From contig JAATFV010000153.1 of assembly GCA_015655015.1 (NCBI GenBank), positions 1-35,033 on the forward strand: 35,033 nucleotides of DNA, in the 5' to 3' direction. The position numbers were made by a program, and so were the translations under genes. The notes beneath the pieces are model-generated. The model was given only the letters and a program-made list of their open reading frames with translations, was not told the DNA's origin and searched no databases. How positions within the stretch are numbered: position 1 is the stretch's first letter; each line of letters starts with the position of its first letter. Shown here in pieces: positions 7,668-15,504 of this stretch. The DNA is from Chitinophagales bacterium (GTDB lineage: Bacteria; Bacteroidota; Bacteroidia; Chitinophagales; Chitinophagaceae).

Positions 7668-8878
7668 TAGGCGACTGCCTTATTGACCAGCGCCGCTGCC
7701 TCGCTGAGCAGGATAGCCGACTGGACCTTAAGACCGCTGTCCTTAATTAGTTTCTGCGCTTCCTCCGCATTGGTGCCCTGAAGGCGGACAATGATGGGAA
7801 CCTTGATATCCCCGATGGAATTATAAGCATCGATGACGCCCTGGGCTACCCGGTCGCAACGTACGATACCGCCAAAAATATTGATGAGGATAGCTTTTAC
7901 TTTAGGATCCTTTAAGATGATGCGGAAACCGGCTTCCACCGTCTGCGCATTGGCCGTACCCCCTACATCCAGGAAGTTCGCCGGATCGCCGCCGCTCAGC
8001 TTGATCATATCCATAGAGGCCATCGCCAGGCCGGCGCCATTGACCATACAGCCTACATTACCATCTAATTTGACGAAATTCAGATTGTATTTGCCGGCTT
8101 CTACTTCGGTAGGATCCTCTTCGCTGATATCCCTCATGGCTTCCAGTTCGGGGTGACGCATCAGGGAGTTGTCGTCCACGTTCATCTTGCAATCCACGGC
8201 GATGATCTTCTCATCGCTGGTCTTAAATAGCGGATTGATTTCCAGCATGGAGCAATCCAGCCCTACATAAGCATTATATAAATTCGTAACGAACTTTACG
8301 CAGTTCTTCAGCGCTTCCCCGCTGAGCCCCAGGTTGAAAGCGATTTTCCGGGCCTGAAAAGGTTGCAGACCTCCGCCGGGATGAACCCACTCCTTGAATA
8401 TTTTATCGGGGGTATTATGTGCTACTTCTTCGATATCCATTCCCCCTTCCGTACTGTACATGATCACATTCTGTCCTTTTGCCCTGTCCAGGAGGACAGA
8501 AAGGTAGAATTCCTTTACAGGATTGGCGCCGGGATAATAGACATCCTGGGCGATCAGCACCTTGTTCACCTTTTTACCGGCAGGACCTGTCTGGATTGTC
8601 ACCAGGGTCCCTCCCAATATGGTAGAGGCAATATTTTTGACGTCTTCCGCGCTCTTTCCCACGGCCACTCCCCGCTGTTCCGTACCCTGGATCTTTCCTT
8701 TGCCCCGTCCGCCCGCATGTATCTGCGCCTTTACCACCGCGAAATTGTTGCCGTATTCAACCTTAAGCTTCTTATAAGCTTCTTCGGCGGCTCCTGCATT
8801 GTCTACAGGGATGCCTTCCTGTACCGGTACATTGTATTTTTTCAGTAGGTCCTTAGCCTGGTATTCATGCAAATTCAT
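7667..8878 (-). CDS. sucC: Succinyl-CoA synthetase (ADP-forming), beta subunit
   Basis: The TCA-cycle enzyme interconverts succinyl-CoA and succinate with formation of ATP or GTP; the beta subunit binds nucleotide and succinate. The 403-residue length is normal. The N-terminus MNLHEYQAK is diagnostic, followed by the ATP-grasp part with KAQIHAGGRGKGK, the LEINPL motif and the C-terminal ligase domain with NIFGGIVRCD and VRLQGTNAEEA. The start is the ATG at 8876-8878. The alpha subunit gene (sucD) is not adjacent, so the subunits are encoded apart, as in many Bacteroidota. The stop codon overlaps the two-hairpin element. It is transcribed alone. Confidence 0.97.
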   Translation of the reverse strand: MNLHEYQAKDLLKKYNVPVQEGIPVDNAGAAEEAYKKLKVEYGNNFAVVKAQIHAGGRGKGKIQGTEQRGVAVGKSAEDVKNIASTILGGTLVTIQTGPAGKKVNKVLIAQDVYYPGANPVKEFYLSVLLDRAKGQNVIMYSTEGGMDIEEVAHNTPDKIFKEWVHPGGGLQPFQARKIAFNLGLSGEALKNCVKFVTNLYNAYVGLDCSMLEINPLFKTSDEKIIAVDCKMNVDDNSLMRHPELEAMRDISEEDPTEVEAGKYNLNFVKLDGNVGCMVNGAGLAMASMDMIKLSGGDPANFLDVGGTANAQTVEAGFRIILKDPKVKAILINIFGGIVRCDRVAQGVIDAYNSIGDIKVPIIVRLQGTNAEEAQKLIKDSGLKVQSAILLSEAAALVNKAVA

Positions 8879-8894
8879 TATTGGAAATTTGACA

Positions 8895-8902
8895 CGAAAA
8901 TA
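8895..8902 (-). promoter_or_regulatory. Possible -7 box for sucC
   Basis: The minus strand reads TATTTTCG, one mismatch from TAnnTTTG, 17 nt before the sucC ATG. A TTTCGC stretch lies about 18 nt further upstream where a -33 element would be. The evidence is only this weak match. Confidence 0.3.
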
Positions 8903-8971
8903 GGGCAGAAAATCGGAATGGCGAAATGCTGGATTTTTTTGAATTCATTGATACACATTAAAATAAATGCG

Positions 8972-9502
8972 TTATGACAGATAGCCGATCCGCTGCCGGT
9001 GGTCTTTCCAGTCTTCCTGGGCTGTTTTATCCTTAAGCAGGTTTTCAATGGCAGTATAAATCTGGTTCAGCTGGCTATCATGCGTTCCTGTCTTGTCCCG
9101 TAATTCGTTTATTTGTTCAGCCAGCTCTTTATAATTCATGGCATATTGGCGGAGAGCTATAAATGCCCGTACGATGGCAATATTCATCTGGACGGCTTTG
9201 GGGCTTTTCAGCACGCTGGCCAGCATGGTTACTCCATGTTCTGTAAAGGCGTAGGGGAGGTATTTTCCAGTTCGGTTTTTAGGTAGCCCGTCCATCATCA
9301 CAATTTGTGATGATGAAAAATGGCTCCATTCATCAGCCGTAAGTCTAAACATGAAATCGCCCGGAAAACGATCTATATTACGTTTTATGGCTTGGTTCAT
9401 TACTCTGGTCTCTACTTCATATAATTCGGCCAAATCATAGTCCAGCATTACCTTTTGACCCCTTATCTCGTATATCTTTTGTTGAATTGTTGTTGGTTGC
9501 AT
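8972..9502 (-). CDS. ORF6N-domain DNA-binding protein
   Basis: A 176-residue protein with the ORF6N (KilA-N related) domain at the N-terminus. It has the typical IYEIRGQKVMLDYDLAELY, the VMNQAIKRNIDRFPGDFMF stretch, and KYLPYAFTEHGVTMLASVLK. The C-terminal third is a predicted coiled coil (ELAEQINELRDK) that could support dimers. This family is common in phages and Bacteroidota genomes and is thought to bind DNA; its role in chromosomes is unclear. I prefer the ATG at 9500-9502 (MQPTTIQQ), where family similarity begins, over an in-frame ATG six codons upstream (9518-9520). The gene contains a long palindrome (9293-9315) whose core reappears upstream at 9593-9605, so it may regulate itself. 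No other phage genes are nearby. Confidence 0.88.
   Translation of the reverse strand: MQPTTIQQKIYEIRGQKVMLDYDLAELYEVETRVMNQAIKRNIDRFPGDFMFRLTADEWSHFSSSQIVMMDGLPKNRTGKYLPYAFTEHGVTMLASVLKSPKAVQMNIAIVRAFIALRQYAMNYKELAEQINELRDKTGTHDSQLNQIYTAIENLLKDKTAQEDWKDHRQRIGYLS
9293..9315. repeat. Palindrome inside the ORF6N gene
   Basis: Two perfect 11-bp arms, CATCATCACAA and TTGTGATGATG, flank one central T. The site encodes the SSQIVMM part of the protein. The 13-bp core TCACAA-T-TTGTGA matches the core of the palindrome upstream of the gene. Confidence 0.6.
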
Positions 9503-9586
9503 AGGGCGGTTTTGCCACAAAACTACTTATTAAGAAAAAGCGGTTTTAAAATAGTTTTGAACAGTCTTTTTTACCCTTCCCGGCGT

Positions 9587-9611
9587 CTAAGATCACAAAT
9601 TGTGACCTTAG
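9587..9611. promoter_or_regulatory. Operator-like palindrome between ORF6N and purine phosphorylase genes
   Basis: A 25-bp near-palindrome: CTAAG, A, TCACAA, central A, TTGTGA, C, CTTAG. Arms of 12 bp carry one mismatch. It lies 85 bp upstream of the ORF6N start and 79 bp upstream of the phosphorylase start, in the divergent intergenic region. The inner 13 bp repeat the core found inside the ORF6N gene. Confidence 0.55.
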
Positions 9612-9660
9612 AACACACCCCCCCACAACCGGAAATCACCCGAAATTGCCCATTTTAACG

Positions 9661-9668
9661 TAGGTTTG
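9661..9668 (+). promoter_or_regulatory. -7 box of the purine nucleoside phosphorylase promoter
   Basis: TAGGTTTG is an exact match to the Bacteroidota TAnnTTTG consensus, 21 nt before the ATG at 9690. No clear -33 TTTG is seen. The box overlaps a possible upstream TTG start at 9666, which argues against that start. Confidence 0.5.
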
Positions 9669-9689
9669 CAGCCGTTTATCCACTCAATT

Positions 9690-10514
9690 ATGGCGCGAAC
9701 TATCATCCAGGAATTAGACGAAACCGTAGCATTCATCCGGACCCTTCATTCCGGCAAACCCCGTGTAGGGATCGTGCTGGGCAGCGGGCTTGGCCATCTT
9801 ACCAGCGAGATCACGATCGAAAAGGAGATCCCCTATGAGAAGATCCCGAACTTCCCCGTTTCCACCGTGGAAGGACACCAGGGGAAACTGATCTTCGGAA
9901 CCCTCAATGGGCAGGAAGTCGTAGTCCTTTCCGGCCGTTTTCACTACTACGAAGGTTATTCCCCCGATCAGGTGGTATTCCCTATCCGGGTAATGAAATT
10001 CCTGGGCGTGGAGACTCTTCTATTATCCAATGCAGCGGGCGGCATGAATAAAGACTTCAAAGTAGGGGATCTGATGATCATTAACGACCATATCAGCCTC
10101 TTTACCGTCAATCCCCTGCTGGGAAAGAACCATACAGAGCTTGGACCGCGGTTTCCCGATATGAGCGAGCCATATGACCGTACGCTCATCAAAAAGGCGA
10201 AGGCCATTGCCGCCCGGCTGCAGATCCCTGTACATGAAGGCGTTTATGCCGGGGTGACAGGACCTACCTTTGAGACCCGGGCGGAATATAAACTGTTGCA
10301 TATCGCCGGCGGAGATGCCGTAGGGATGAGCACCGTGCAGGAAGTGATCGCAGCCCGGCATACGGGAATGCTGGTATTCGCCATCAGCGTGATCACGGAC
10401 CTTGGTATCCGGGAAGAAGATAATATCATTACGCATGAGGAAGTGCTGGCCGCTGCCAGCGCAGCCGAACCTAAGCTGACAGGCATATTCAGGGAGCTGA
10501 TCGCTGAATTATAA
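9690..10514 (+). CDS. Purine nucleoside phosphorylase (trimeric type)
   Basis: The enzyme splits purine nucleosides with phosphate to free base and ribose-1-phosphate in purine salvage. At 274 residues from the ATG at 9690 it has normal length for the trimeric PNP/MTAP family. Motifs in order: GIVLGSGLGHL (phosphate loop), GRFHYYEGY, LLSNAAGGMN, GVTGPTFETRAEY and DAVGMSTVQEVIAARH. The Asn of VITDLG-type purine-specific enzymes is Asp here, but I cannot assign base preference from this. It is divergent from the ORF6N gene with a palindrome between, and followed after 62 bp by the putative porin gene on the same strand. Confidence 0.93.
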   Translation: MARTIIQELDETVAFIRTLHSGKPRVGIVLGSGLGHLTSEITIEKEIPYEKIPNFPVSTVEGHQGKLIFGTLNGQEVVVLSGRFHYYEGYSPDQVVFPIRVMKFLGVETLLLSNAAGGMNKDFKVGDLMIINDHISLFTVNPLLGKNHTELGPRFPDMSEPYDRTLIKKAKAIAARLQIPVHEGVYAGVTGPTFETRAEYKLLHIAGGDAVGMSTVQEVIAARHTGMLVFAISVITDLGIREEDNIITHEEVLAAASAAEPKLTGIFRELIAEL

Positions 10515-10576
10515 TATATCCTTTAACAGGATCCGCAGCGAACATTAACTTTCTTATAACCGACGAAGGCCACTTA

Positions 10577-12676
10577 ATGAGTAACTTGACCGGAACTTTT
10601 TTACCAGTGAAGAATCGCCGACACGTATATCTCGGATTGTTATGGATCTTATTATTATCCGGCCTGGGGCTTCACGCACAAAATCCTTTAGGCCGGTTCG
10701 GCAATTTTGGAGGTGGGGGAGGAGGAGCCAGCGCAGGGGGCGATACACTGGTGCACCGTAAGGCCGATACCATTACCCTTAATTTCCGTTATCTCGATTC
10801 CAGCAGGCTGCTCAAAATGGATTCTTCTATCCGGGATTTTTCCAGAAAGGTGCCCGAGCCTACCACCTGGATCAACCTGGGCAACGTGGGGACACCGGCC
10901 CGTGACCTGATCTTTTCTCCCCGTATGCAATCGGGCTGGGATCCGGGCTGGCATGCCTACGATCTCTATACTTTCAAGGCAGAGGATACGAAATTCTATA
11001 CTACTACCAAACCTTATACAGAGCTTGGATATCTACTGGGAAGTAAGTCGGAGCAGTTCATCGACGTTCAGACCACCCAAAATATCACCCCGAACTGGAA
11101 TGCCTCCTTCGAATATCGCCTTATCAATGCCGTAGGCGCTTTCCAGAACTCGAATACCAATCATAACAACTATCGCTTCAGTTCCTGGTACCGGTCAAAG
11201 AGCAAGCGATACCAGAATTTCTTTATACTGGTATCCAGCAAGCTGGCTGCATCCGATAACGGAGGGCTGCAGAATCCCTCCGACCTGGACTCCCTGGCCT
11301 ATACCAACCAGGCGACATTGCCGGTAAAGCTGGGGAATAACCTGGCACGGGCCTCCAGCAATCCTTTTGCTCCTGTTATTACCACCGGCACCCGGTATAC
11401 GACTACCTCCATCGTAATGCGGCAGCAATATGACCTGGGACAGAAAGATTCTATCGTAACGGATACGTCGGTCATACCTCTTTTCTATCCCCGGGTCCGC
11501 CTGGAACATACCATCTCCTACAGCACGTATCGGTACCGTTTTACCGATCAGTACATCCCCGGTATTTATTCACTGGATTCGCTGTATTATGCCAGCCAGA
11601 TGAATTTGCCTTATGTGAACCCAACGGATAGTTTTTACCGCCAGGATTCATGGCATGATCTTACCAACGATTTTTCCATTTACCAGTTCCCGGACTCGAA
11701 AAACCCCCAGCAATTCTTTAAGGCAGGGGCTTCCATCCAGCTGCTGAAAGGAACTTTTGATACGGCCAACCTGGCGGCGGGAAGCCAGATCACGACAGTA
11801 CATAAGGTGAACGATCAAAATGTATTCATACATGGCGAATACCGGAACAAGACACGCAACCAGAAATGGGATGTGGAGGCATTCGGGAAATTGTATCTCA
11901 ATGGGTTGAACTCCGGCGACTACAATGCCTATATCAGTCTGAAAAGGCTGGTGAGCAGGCAAATAGGCTACTTGCAGGTAGGATTTGAGAATACCAACAG
12001 GACACCCTCCTTTGTATTCGACCGTACCAGCAGCTTCTATTATGATACGACGAAAACGAATTTCTCCAAAGAGAATACCACCCATATTTTTGCCTCCCTG
12101 GAGCAGCCGCAGTTTGATCTGAGATTGAAGGCATCCTATTACCTGATGAGTAATTATTCCTATTTCACGGATTATTACAAGGAAAGACAGGAGTCTACCT
12201 TATTCAACCTCCTGCAAGTCAGCCTTCAGAAACAATTCAGCCTTACAAGGGTCTGGCATTGGCGGACCCTGGTGACCGTACAGCAGACGGCGGGAACTTC
12301 CCCGGTGCATGTGCCCCTGCTCGTTATGAACAACCAGTTCGGGTATGACGGCAGTCTGGGATTCCCGAACCTGACTATCAGTTTTGGTACGGAGATCCGT
12401 TATGTCAGCGGTTACAAGGCCGATGGATATGTGCCCCTGAGCGGACAGTTCTTTACCCAGGGTGACACGACGATCCGGCAGCATCTGCCCGATATCGCCT
12501 TATATCTTCACTTGCGGATCCGCAGCTTTACGGCTTATGTCCGTGCGGAGAATTTGAATGCCATGGCTTTCGGTCCGAATGGCTTCGGCTTTTATAACAA
12601 TAATTTCGTGGCGCCCAATTATGCATCTCCGGGCCTGTTGCTCAAGTTTGGCTTTTTTTGGGGATTTGTGAATTGA
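10577..12676 (+). CDS. Putative outer-membrane porin (Bacteroidota 'putative porin' family)
   Basis: A 699-residue protein with an N-terminal signal sequence ending at LGLHAQ (about residues 16-35). A Gly-rich stretch (about 43-54) follows. The rest is rich in aromatic and polar residues in alternating patterns typical of beta strands, ending in LLKFGFFWGFVN, a barrel-like C-terminus. The sequence resembles the large uncharacterised 'putative porin' family of this phylum, where members are predicted beta-barrels; the transported solute is unknown. The start ATG at 10577 precedes a short basic region and the hydrophobic core. The stop lies only 3 bp from the stop of the convergent CDF gene. 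Confidence 0.8.
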   Translation: MSNLTGTFLPVKNRRHVYLGLLWILLLSGLGLHAQNPLGRFGNFGGGGGGASAGGDTLVHRKADTITLNFRYLDSSRLLKMDSSIRDFSRKVPEPTTWINLGNVGTPARDLIFSPRMQSGWDPGWHAYDLYTFKAEDTKFYTTTKPYTELGYLLGSKSEQFIDVQTTQNITPNWNASFEYRLINAVGAFQNSNTNHNNYRFSSWYRSKSKRYQNFFILVSSKLAASDNGGLQNPSDLDSLAYTNQATLPVKLGNNLARASSNPFAPVITTGTRYTTTSIVMRQQYDLGQKDSIVTDTSVIPLFYPRVRLEHTISYSTYRYRFTDQYIPGIYSLDSLYYASQMNLPYVNPTDSFYRQDSWHDLTNDFSIYQFPDSKNPQQFFKAGASIQLLKGTFDTANLAAGSQITTVHKVNDQNVFIHGEYRNKTRNQKWDVEAFGKLYLNGLNSGDYNAYISLKRLVSRQIGYLQVGFENTNRTPSFVFDRTSSFYYDTTKTNFSKENTTHIFASLEQPQFDLRLKASYYLMSNYSYFTDYYKERQESTLFNLLQVSLQKQFSLTRVWHWRTLVTVQQTAGTSPVHVPLLVMNNQFGYDGSLGFPNLTISFGTEIRYVSGYKADGYVPLSGQFFTQGDTTIRQHLPDIALYLHLRIRSFTAYVRAENLNAMAFGPNGFGFYNNNFVAPNYASPGLLLKFGFFWGFVN

Positions 12677-12679
12677 TTC

Positions 12680-13630
12680 TTAACAATCCGGTTCATCACA
12701 AGGCGCATTCTCCGTTTCGACCTCCAGGGTGGCATGCTGTATATTCTGGTGCAGCAATTCATGTTTGATCCGGTGCTTGAGCCCTTCTACGGTAGCCATA
12801 TCGCTATCGCGATCGACTACCAAATGGGCGGTAAGCGCATTTTCCGTGGTGCTGATCGCCCAGATATGGATATGATGAAAGTCCTTTACACCCTTCATCC
12901 CGCAAATAAGGCTTTTGATCTTGGGGATCTCGATCCCTTCGGGCACTCCATCCAGCGAAAGGCGCAGGCTATCCCTCACCAGGCTCCAGGTGCTGAACAG
13001 GATAACGATCGCTACGACCAGGCTCAGCGCAGCGTCGATCCAGTACAAATGCGTGTAGAATATCAGGAGCCCGCCGATGACCAGTCCCGCAGAGACGATG
13101 GCATCGGACAACAGGTGGAGAAAAGCACCCTTTATATTCAGGTCTTTTTCTTTATTACGAAAGAACAGCAGGGCAGTGAGGGCATTGATCCCGATCCCGA
13201 TCGCCGCTACGATGGAAATAGTCTTTCCCGGCAGGGGCTCCGGGTCCAGGAGCCGGTGGATCGCCTCGTAGCCGATCGCTCCCAGGGATACCAGTAAGAT
13301 AGCCCCGTTAAACAGGGCTACCAGGATCGTGGTCTTTTTATATCCATAGGTATATTTTTCCGTAGGTTTCACCTTGAGCAGGCGAAAGGCTATCAGGGAC
13401 ATGGCCAGGCTGGCTACATCCGCCAGGTTGTGCCCGGCATCCGACAGCAGGGACAAAGAATGGATGGAAAGGCCTACCGCCGCTTCGATGAGGACGAATG
13501 CAAAATTCAGCACAATACCGATAACAAAGGCCCGGTTGACCTGTTTGGGATCCACGGCATGATGGTGATGGCCAAAACCGTGACCGTGGTCCTGACTATG
13601 ATCATGCTGATGAGTAGTAATATCTGCCAT
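12680..13630 (-). CDS. Cation diffusion facilitator, zinc/cobalt/cadmium exporter
   Basis: A 316-residue inner-membrane metal/proton antiporter of the CzcD/ZitB type. A His-rich N-terminal tail (residues 8-24) may bind metal. Six helices follow. The metal site shows HxxxD in helix 2 (H67 and D71 in SDAGHNLAD) and HxxxD in helix 5 (H172 and D176 in LHLLSDA), the pattern of zinc-type members. The cytoplasmic domain (about 225-305) contains HHIHIWAIS and ends in a Cys/Asp-rich tail CDEPDC. The ATG at 13628-13630 is followed at once by the His-rich region. No metal regulator is adjacent. It converges with the porin gene with no space for a terminator. Confidence 0.93.
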   Translation of the reverse strand: MADITTHQHDHSQDHGHGFGHHHHAVDPKQVNRAFVIGIVLNFAFVLIEAAVGLSIHSLSLLSDAGHNLADVASLAMSLIAFRLLKVKPTEKYTYGYKKTTILVALFNGAILLVSLGAIGYEAIHRLLDPEPLPGKTISIVAAIGIGINALTALLFFRNKEKDLNIKGAFLHLLSDAIVSAGLVIGGLLIFYTHLYWIDAALSLVVAIVILFSTWSLVRDSLRLSLDGVPEGIEIPKIKSLICGMKGVKDFHHIHIWAISTTENALTAHLVVDRDSDMATVEGLKHRIKHELLHQNIQHATLEVETENAPCDEPDC

Positions 13631-13882
13631 AGAATAACGAATTATTAACGATGATCATCCCTGGCAGGCGCAAAGGGGTCAATGACCAGCGAACTGCTCT
13701 CCCCATGGACCATTTTGCCGGAACACCCGGGTAATGTCTGTTTAGACGGAATATCACTGAGGTGTTGCATCGCACTTGTTTTGTCGAAAGTACATAAAAC
13801 CGCCCGATTGTGGAAAAGTGGATAAATGGTGCTGTGATAAATGAAGTCAATTGACTAGTCTTGTCACTCAAATTCCTATCGC

Positions 13883-14650
13883 ATGAAAACCATAATGACC
13901 CTGATCCTTGCCGTATTGGCGGGATACCCTTCTTTTGCACAGACAGATAAACAGCCACGGGTTGAGCCTCCGGGAAAGACCCATCGGCTCGACCATGCCG
14001 ATTCCCTCGTCATGATCGATGCGGGCGTTCTGTCCGTCTCTCCGACAGCGACAAATGTCCGTTCCGGACCTGATTCTTTGTTAATCGCCGACTCTCTGAG
14101 AGCGGATTCCCTGGCAAGGGTCGATTCCTTTTTGCGCGCTCACACGAAAGTGCTGCCTTTCCAGGAAGTTATACAGGCTGTTCTTACCGACTTCCCTTTC
14201 AACCTGCGAAATATCAAAGGGGAATTGCTATTGGCACAGGGCGAATTCGAGAACTATTCTTCGATGGTGCAGCTGGCCGATGCCGAGGTATGCACGATCA
14301 CCCGTTATCATTCCGTGGATGATACGACGGTAAGCTGGCAGGCTAAAATGCACAATAGCGATGAATTCGAAAAGGCCGCTCATCAATACCATGAATTGTA
14401 CAGGAAGCTGGAGCATTGTTATCTCAAGCTGGTAGACGGCAGTATTATTTATCTTCAGGGGGTATGGGAGCCGGCCAGGGCAGAAGCCCCTTTTACCACC
14501 AGCACCCTGCGGCTGACGACGGGCGACTGGCGATATAAGGAAGTGAAAGTGGAATTGGAGCTGGTCTACCTCCTGGCCGAATGGGGAGTGAATATCAATA
14601 TCGTCACTAAGAAACGGGATGATGAGGTCGGTGGGGCTCCCACTCCTTAG
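13883..14650 (+). CDS. Secreted or periplasmic protein of unknown function
   Basis: A 255-residue protein I do not recognise. The N-terminus is a signal peptide with cleavage likely after SFA at about residue 19. Residues 65-88 are built from DSL repeats (DSLLIADSLRADSLARVDSF), probably a flexible or helical linker. The folded part (about 90-245) contains LPFQEVIQAVLTDFPFNLRNIKG and ends near VNINIVTKK. This could be a small ligand-binding or assembly factor, but no motif supports a function. The ATG at 13883 is preceded by the 252-bp gap shared with the divergent CDF gene, where I see no clear operator or RNA. Confidence 0.75.
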   Translation: MKTIMTLILAVLAGYPSFAQTDKQPRVEPPGKTHRLDHADSLVMIDAGVLSVSPTATNVRSGPDSLLIADSLRADSLARVDSFLRAHTKVLPFQEVIQAVLTDFPFNLRNIKGELLLAQGEFENYSSMVQLADAEVCTITRYHSVDDTTVSWQAKMHNSDEFEKAAHQYHELYRKLEHCYLKLVDGSIIYLQGVWEPARAEAPFTTSTLRLTTGDWRYKEVKVELELVYLLAEWGVNINIVTKKRDDEVGGAPTP

Positions 14651-14656
14651 GATAAG

Positions 14657-14682
14657 AACTCTCCATTTAGGAGCATGGAGTT
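14657..14682. terminator. Weak hairpin between convergent genes
   Basis: AACT(CT)CCAT pairs with ATGGAGTT (14675-14682) with a 2-nt bulge around an 8-nt loop. It lies between the unknown secreted protein and the SDR gene. There is no T-tract, so this is a weak call. Confidence 0.3.
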
Positions 14683-15470
14683 TAGAATGGCGACCTCACC
14701 GCCCCCCCGTCACACTGGATGGTCGCGCCGGTGATGTAACCAGCCAGGGGAGAAGCCAAAAATGTTACCAGCGCCGCCAACTCTTCCGGCCGGCCGATCC
14801 GCCGTAGTGGAATGTCCTTTGCCCGTTCCGCCAGCAATTGTTCGAAGGTGGTGCCGGGCGGCGGGTTTTTGGGAAAAGTATCCTTTACCCGGTCGGTAAG
14901 GATAAGGCCGGGGGCTACATTATTGACCGTTATATTATCCGGCCCCAGCTCATCAGATAACATTTTCGCCATGCCTGTCACTCCGAGCCGCAGGCTCGTG
15001 GAGAGCACGGAATTGGCCAGGTACGTTTTGACAGCAAGACTGGTGATATTGATGATCCGGCCGCTGCCTGTCTTTTTCAGGTGAGGGATCACCAGGCGAC
15101 AGAATCTCACCGTACTTAATAAAGTCAGCTCAAAGGCGGATTGCCAGGCGGCTTCGTCAAAGGATTCGAATTTTCCGAAAGGAGGTCCTCCGGCATTGTT
15201 TACCAGGATATCGACCCGTCCGAATTCGGATACGGCGGCGGTCACGATCCTTTCTGCCTCCTCCGGATTGTTGACGTCTGTGCTGACGGCCAATACCCGG
15301 CCCTTTCCCAGAGTGCGGATCTCGTCCGCCGTCTTTTCCAGGGCATGGCGGTCACGGGCGCCGATGACGACATCGGCGCCTTCCATGGCCAGGGCCATGG
15401 CGCAGGCTTTTCCCAGGCCTTTGCTGGCAGCCAGCACCAGGGCGGTCTTTCCTTTTAATTGAAGGTCCAT
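14682..15470 (-). CDS. Short-chain dehydrogenase/reductase, divergent active site
   Basis: A 262-residue Rossmann protein of the SDR superfamily. I start it at the ATG 15468-15470 (MDLQLKGKTALV), where the fold begins; an upstream ATG would add 14 unrelated residues. NNAG is at 91-94 and the Ser of the catalytic triad at S144. The nucleotide loop reads AASKGLGKA instead of TGxxxGxG. Counting 13 and 17 residues from S144 gives Ser157 and Arg161 where Tyr and Lys are expected. A subgroup of FabG-like SDRs shares this LSTSLR-type pattern, so it may be a true non-canonical family rather than decay. It lies 34 bp after the upstream usp gene and is probably the last gene of that cluster. The substrate is unknown. 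Confidence 0.88.
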   Translation of the reverse strand: MDLQLKGKTALVLAASKGLGKACAMALAMEGADVVIGARDRHALEKTADEIRTLGKGRVLAVSTDVNNPEEAERIVTAAVSEFGRVDILVNNAGGPPFGKFESFDEAAWQSAFELTLLSTVRFCRLVIPHLKKTGSGRIINITSLAVKTYLANSVLSTSLRLGVTGMAKMLSDELGPDNITVNNVAPGLILTDRVKDTFPKNPPPGTTFEQLLAERAKDIPLRRIGRPEELAALVTFLASPLAGYITGATIQCDGGAVRSPF

Positions 15471-15504
15471 AGTTGAATGCTTATTATACAAAGATAACCA
15501 TTCG

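Noticed and set aside
13651..13734. A 27-codon open frame in the 252-bp gap at 13631-13882
   Set aside because: No ribosome-binding site, signal or similarity; length is within chance.
13602..13958. Minus-strand open frame of 118 codons in the gap upstream of the CDF gene
   Set aside because: It overlaps both the CDF start and the start and signal peptide of the secreted protein at 13883, and has no family features.
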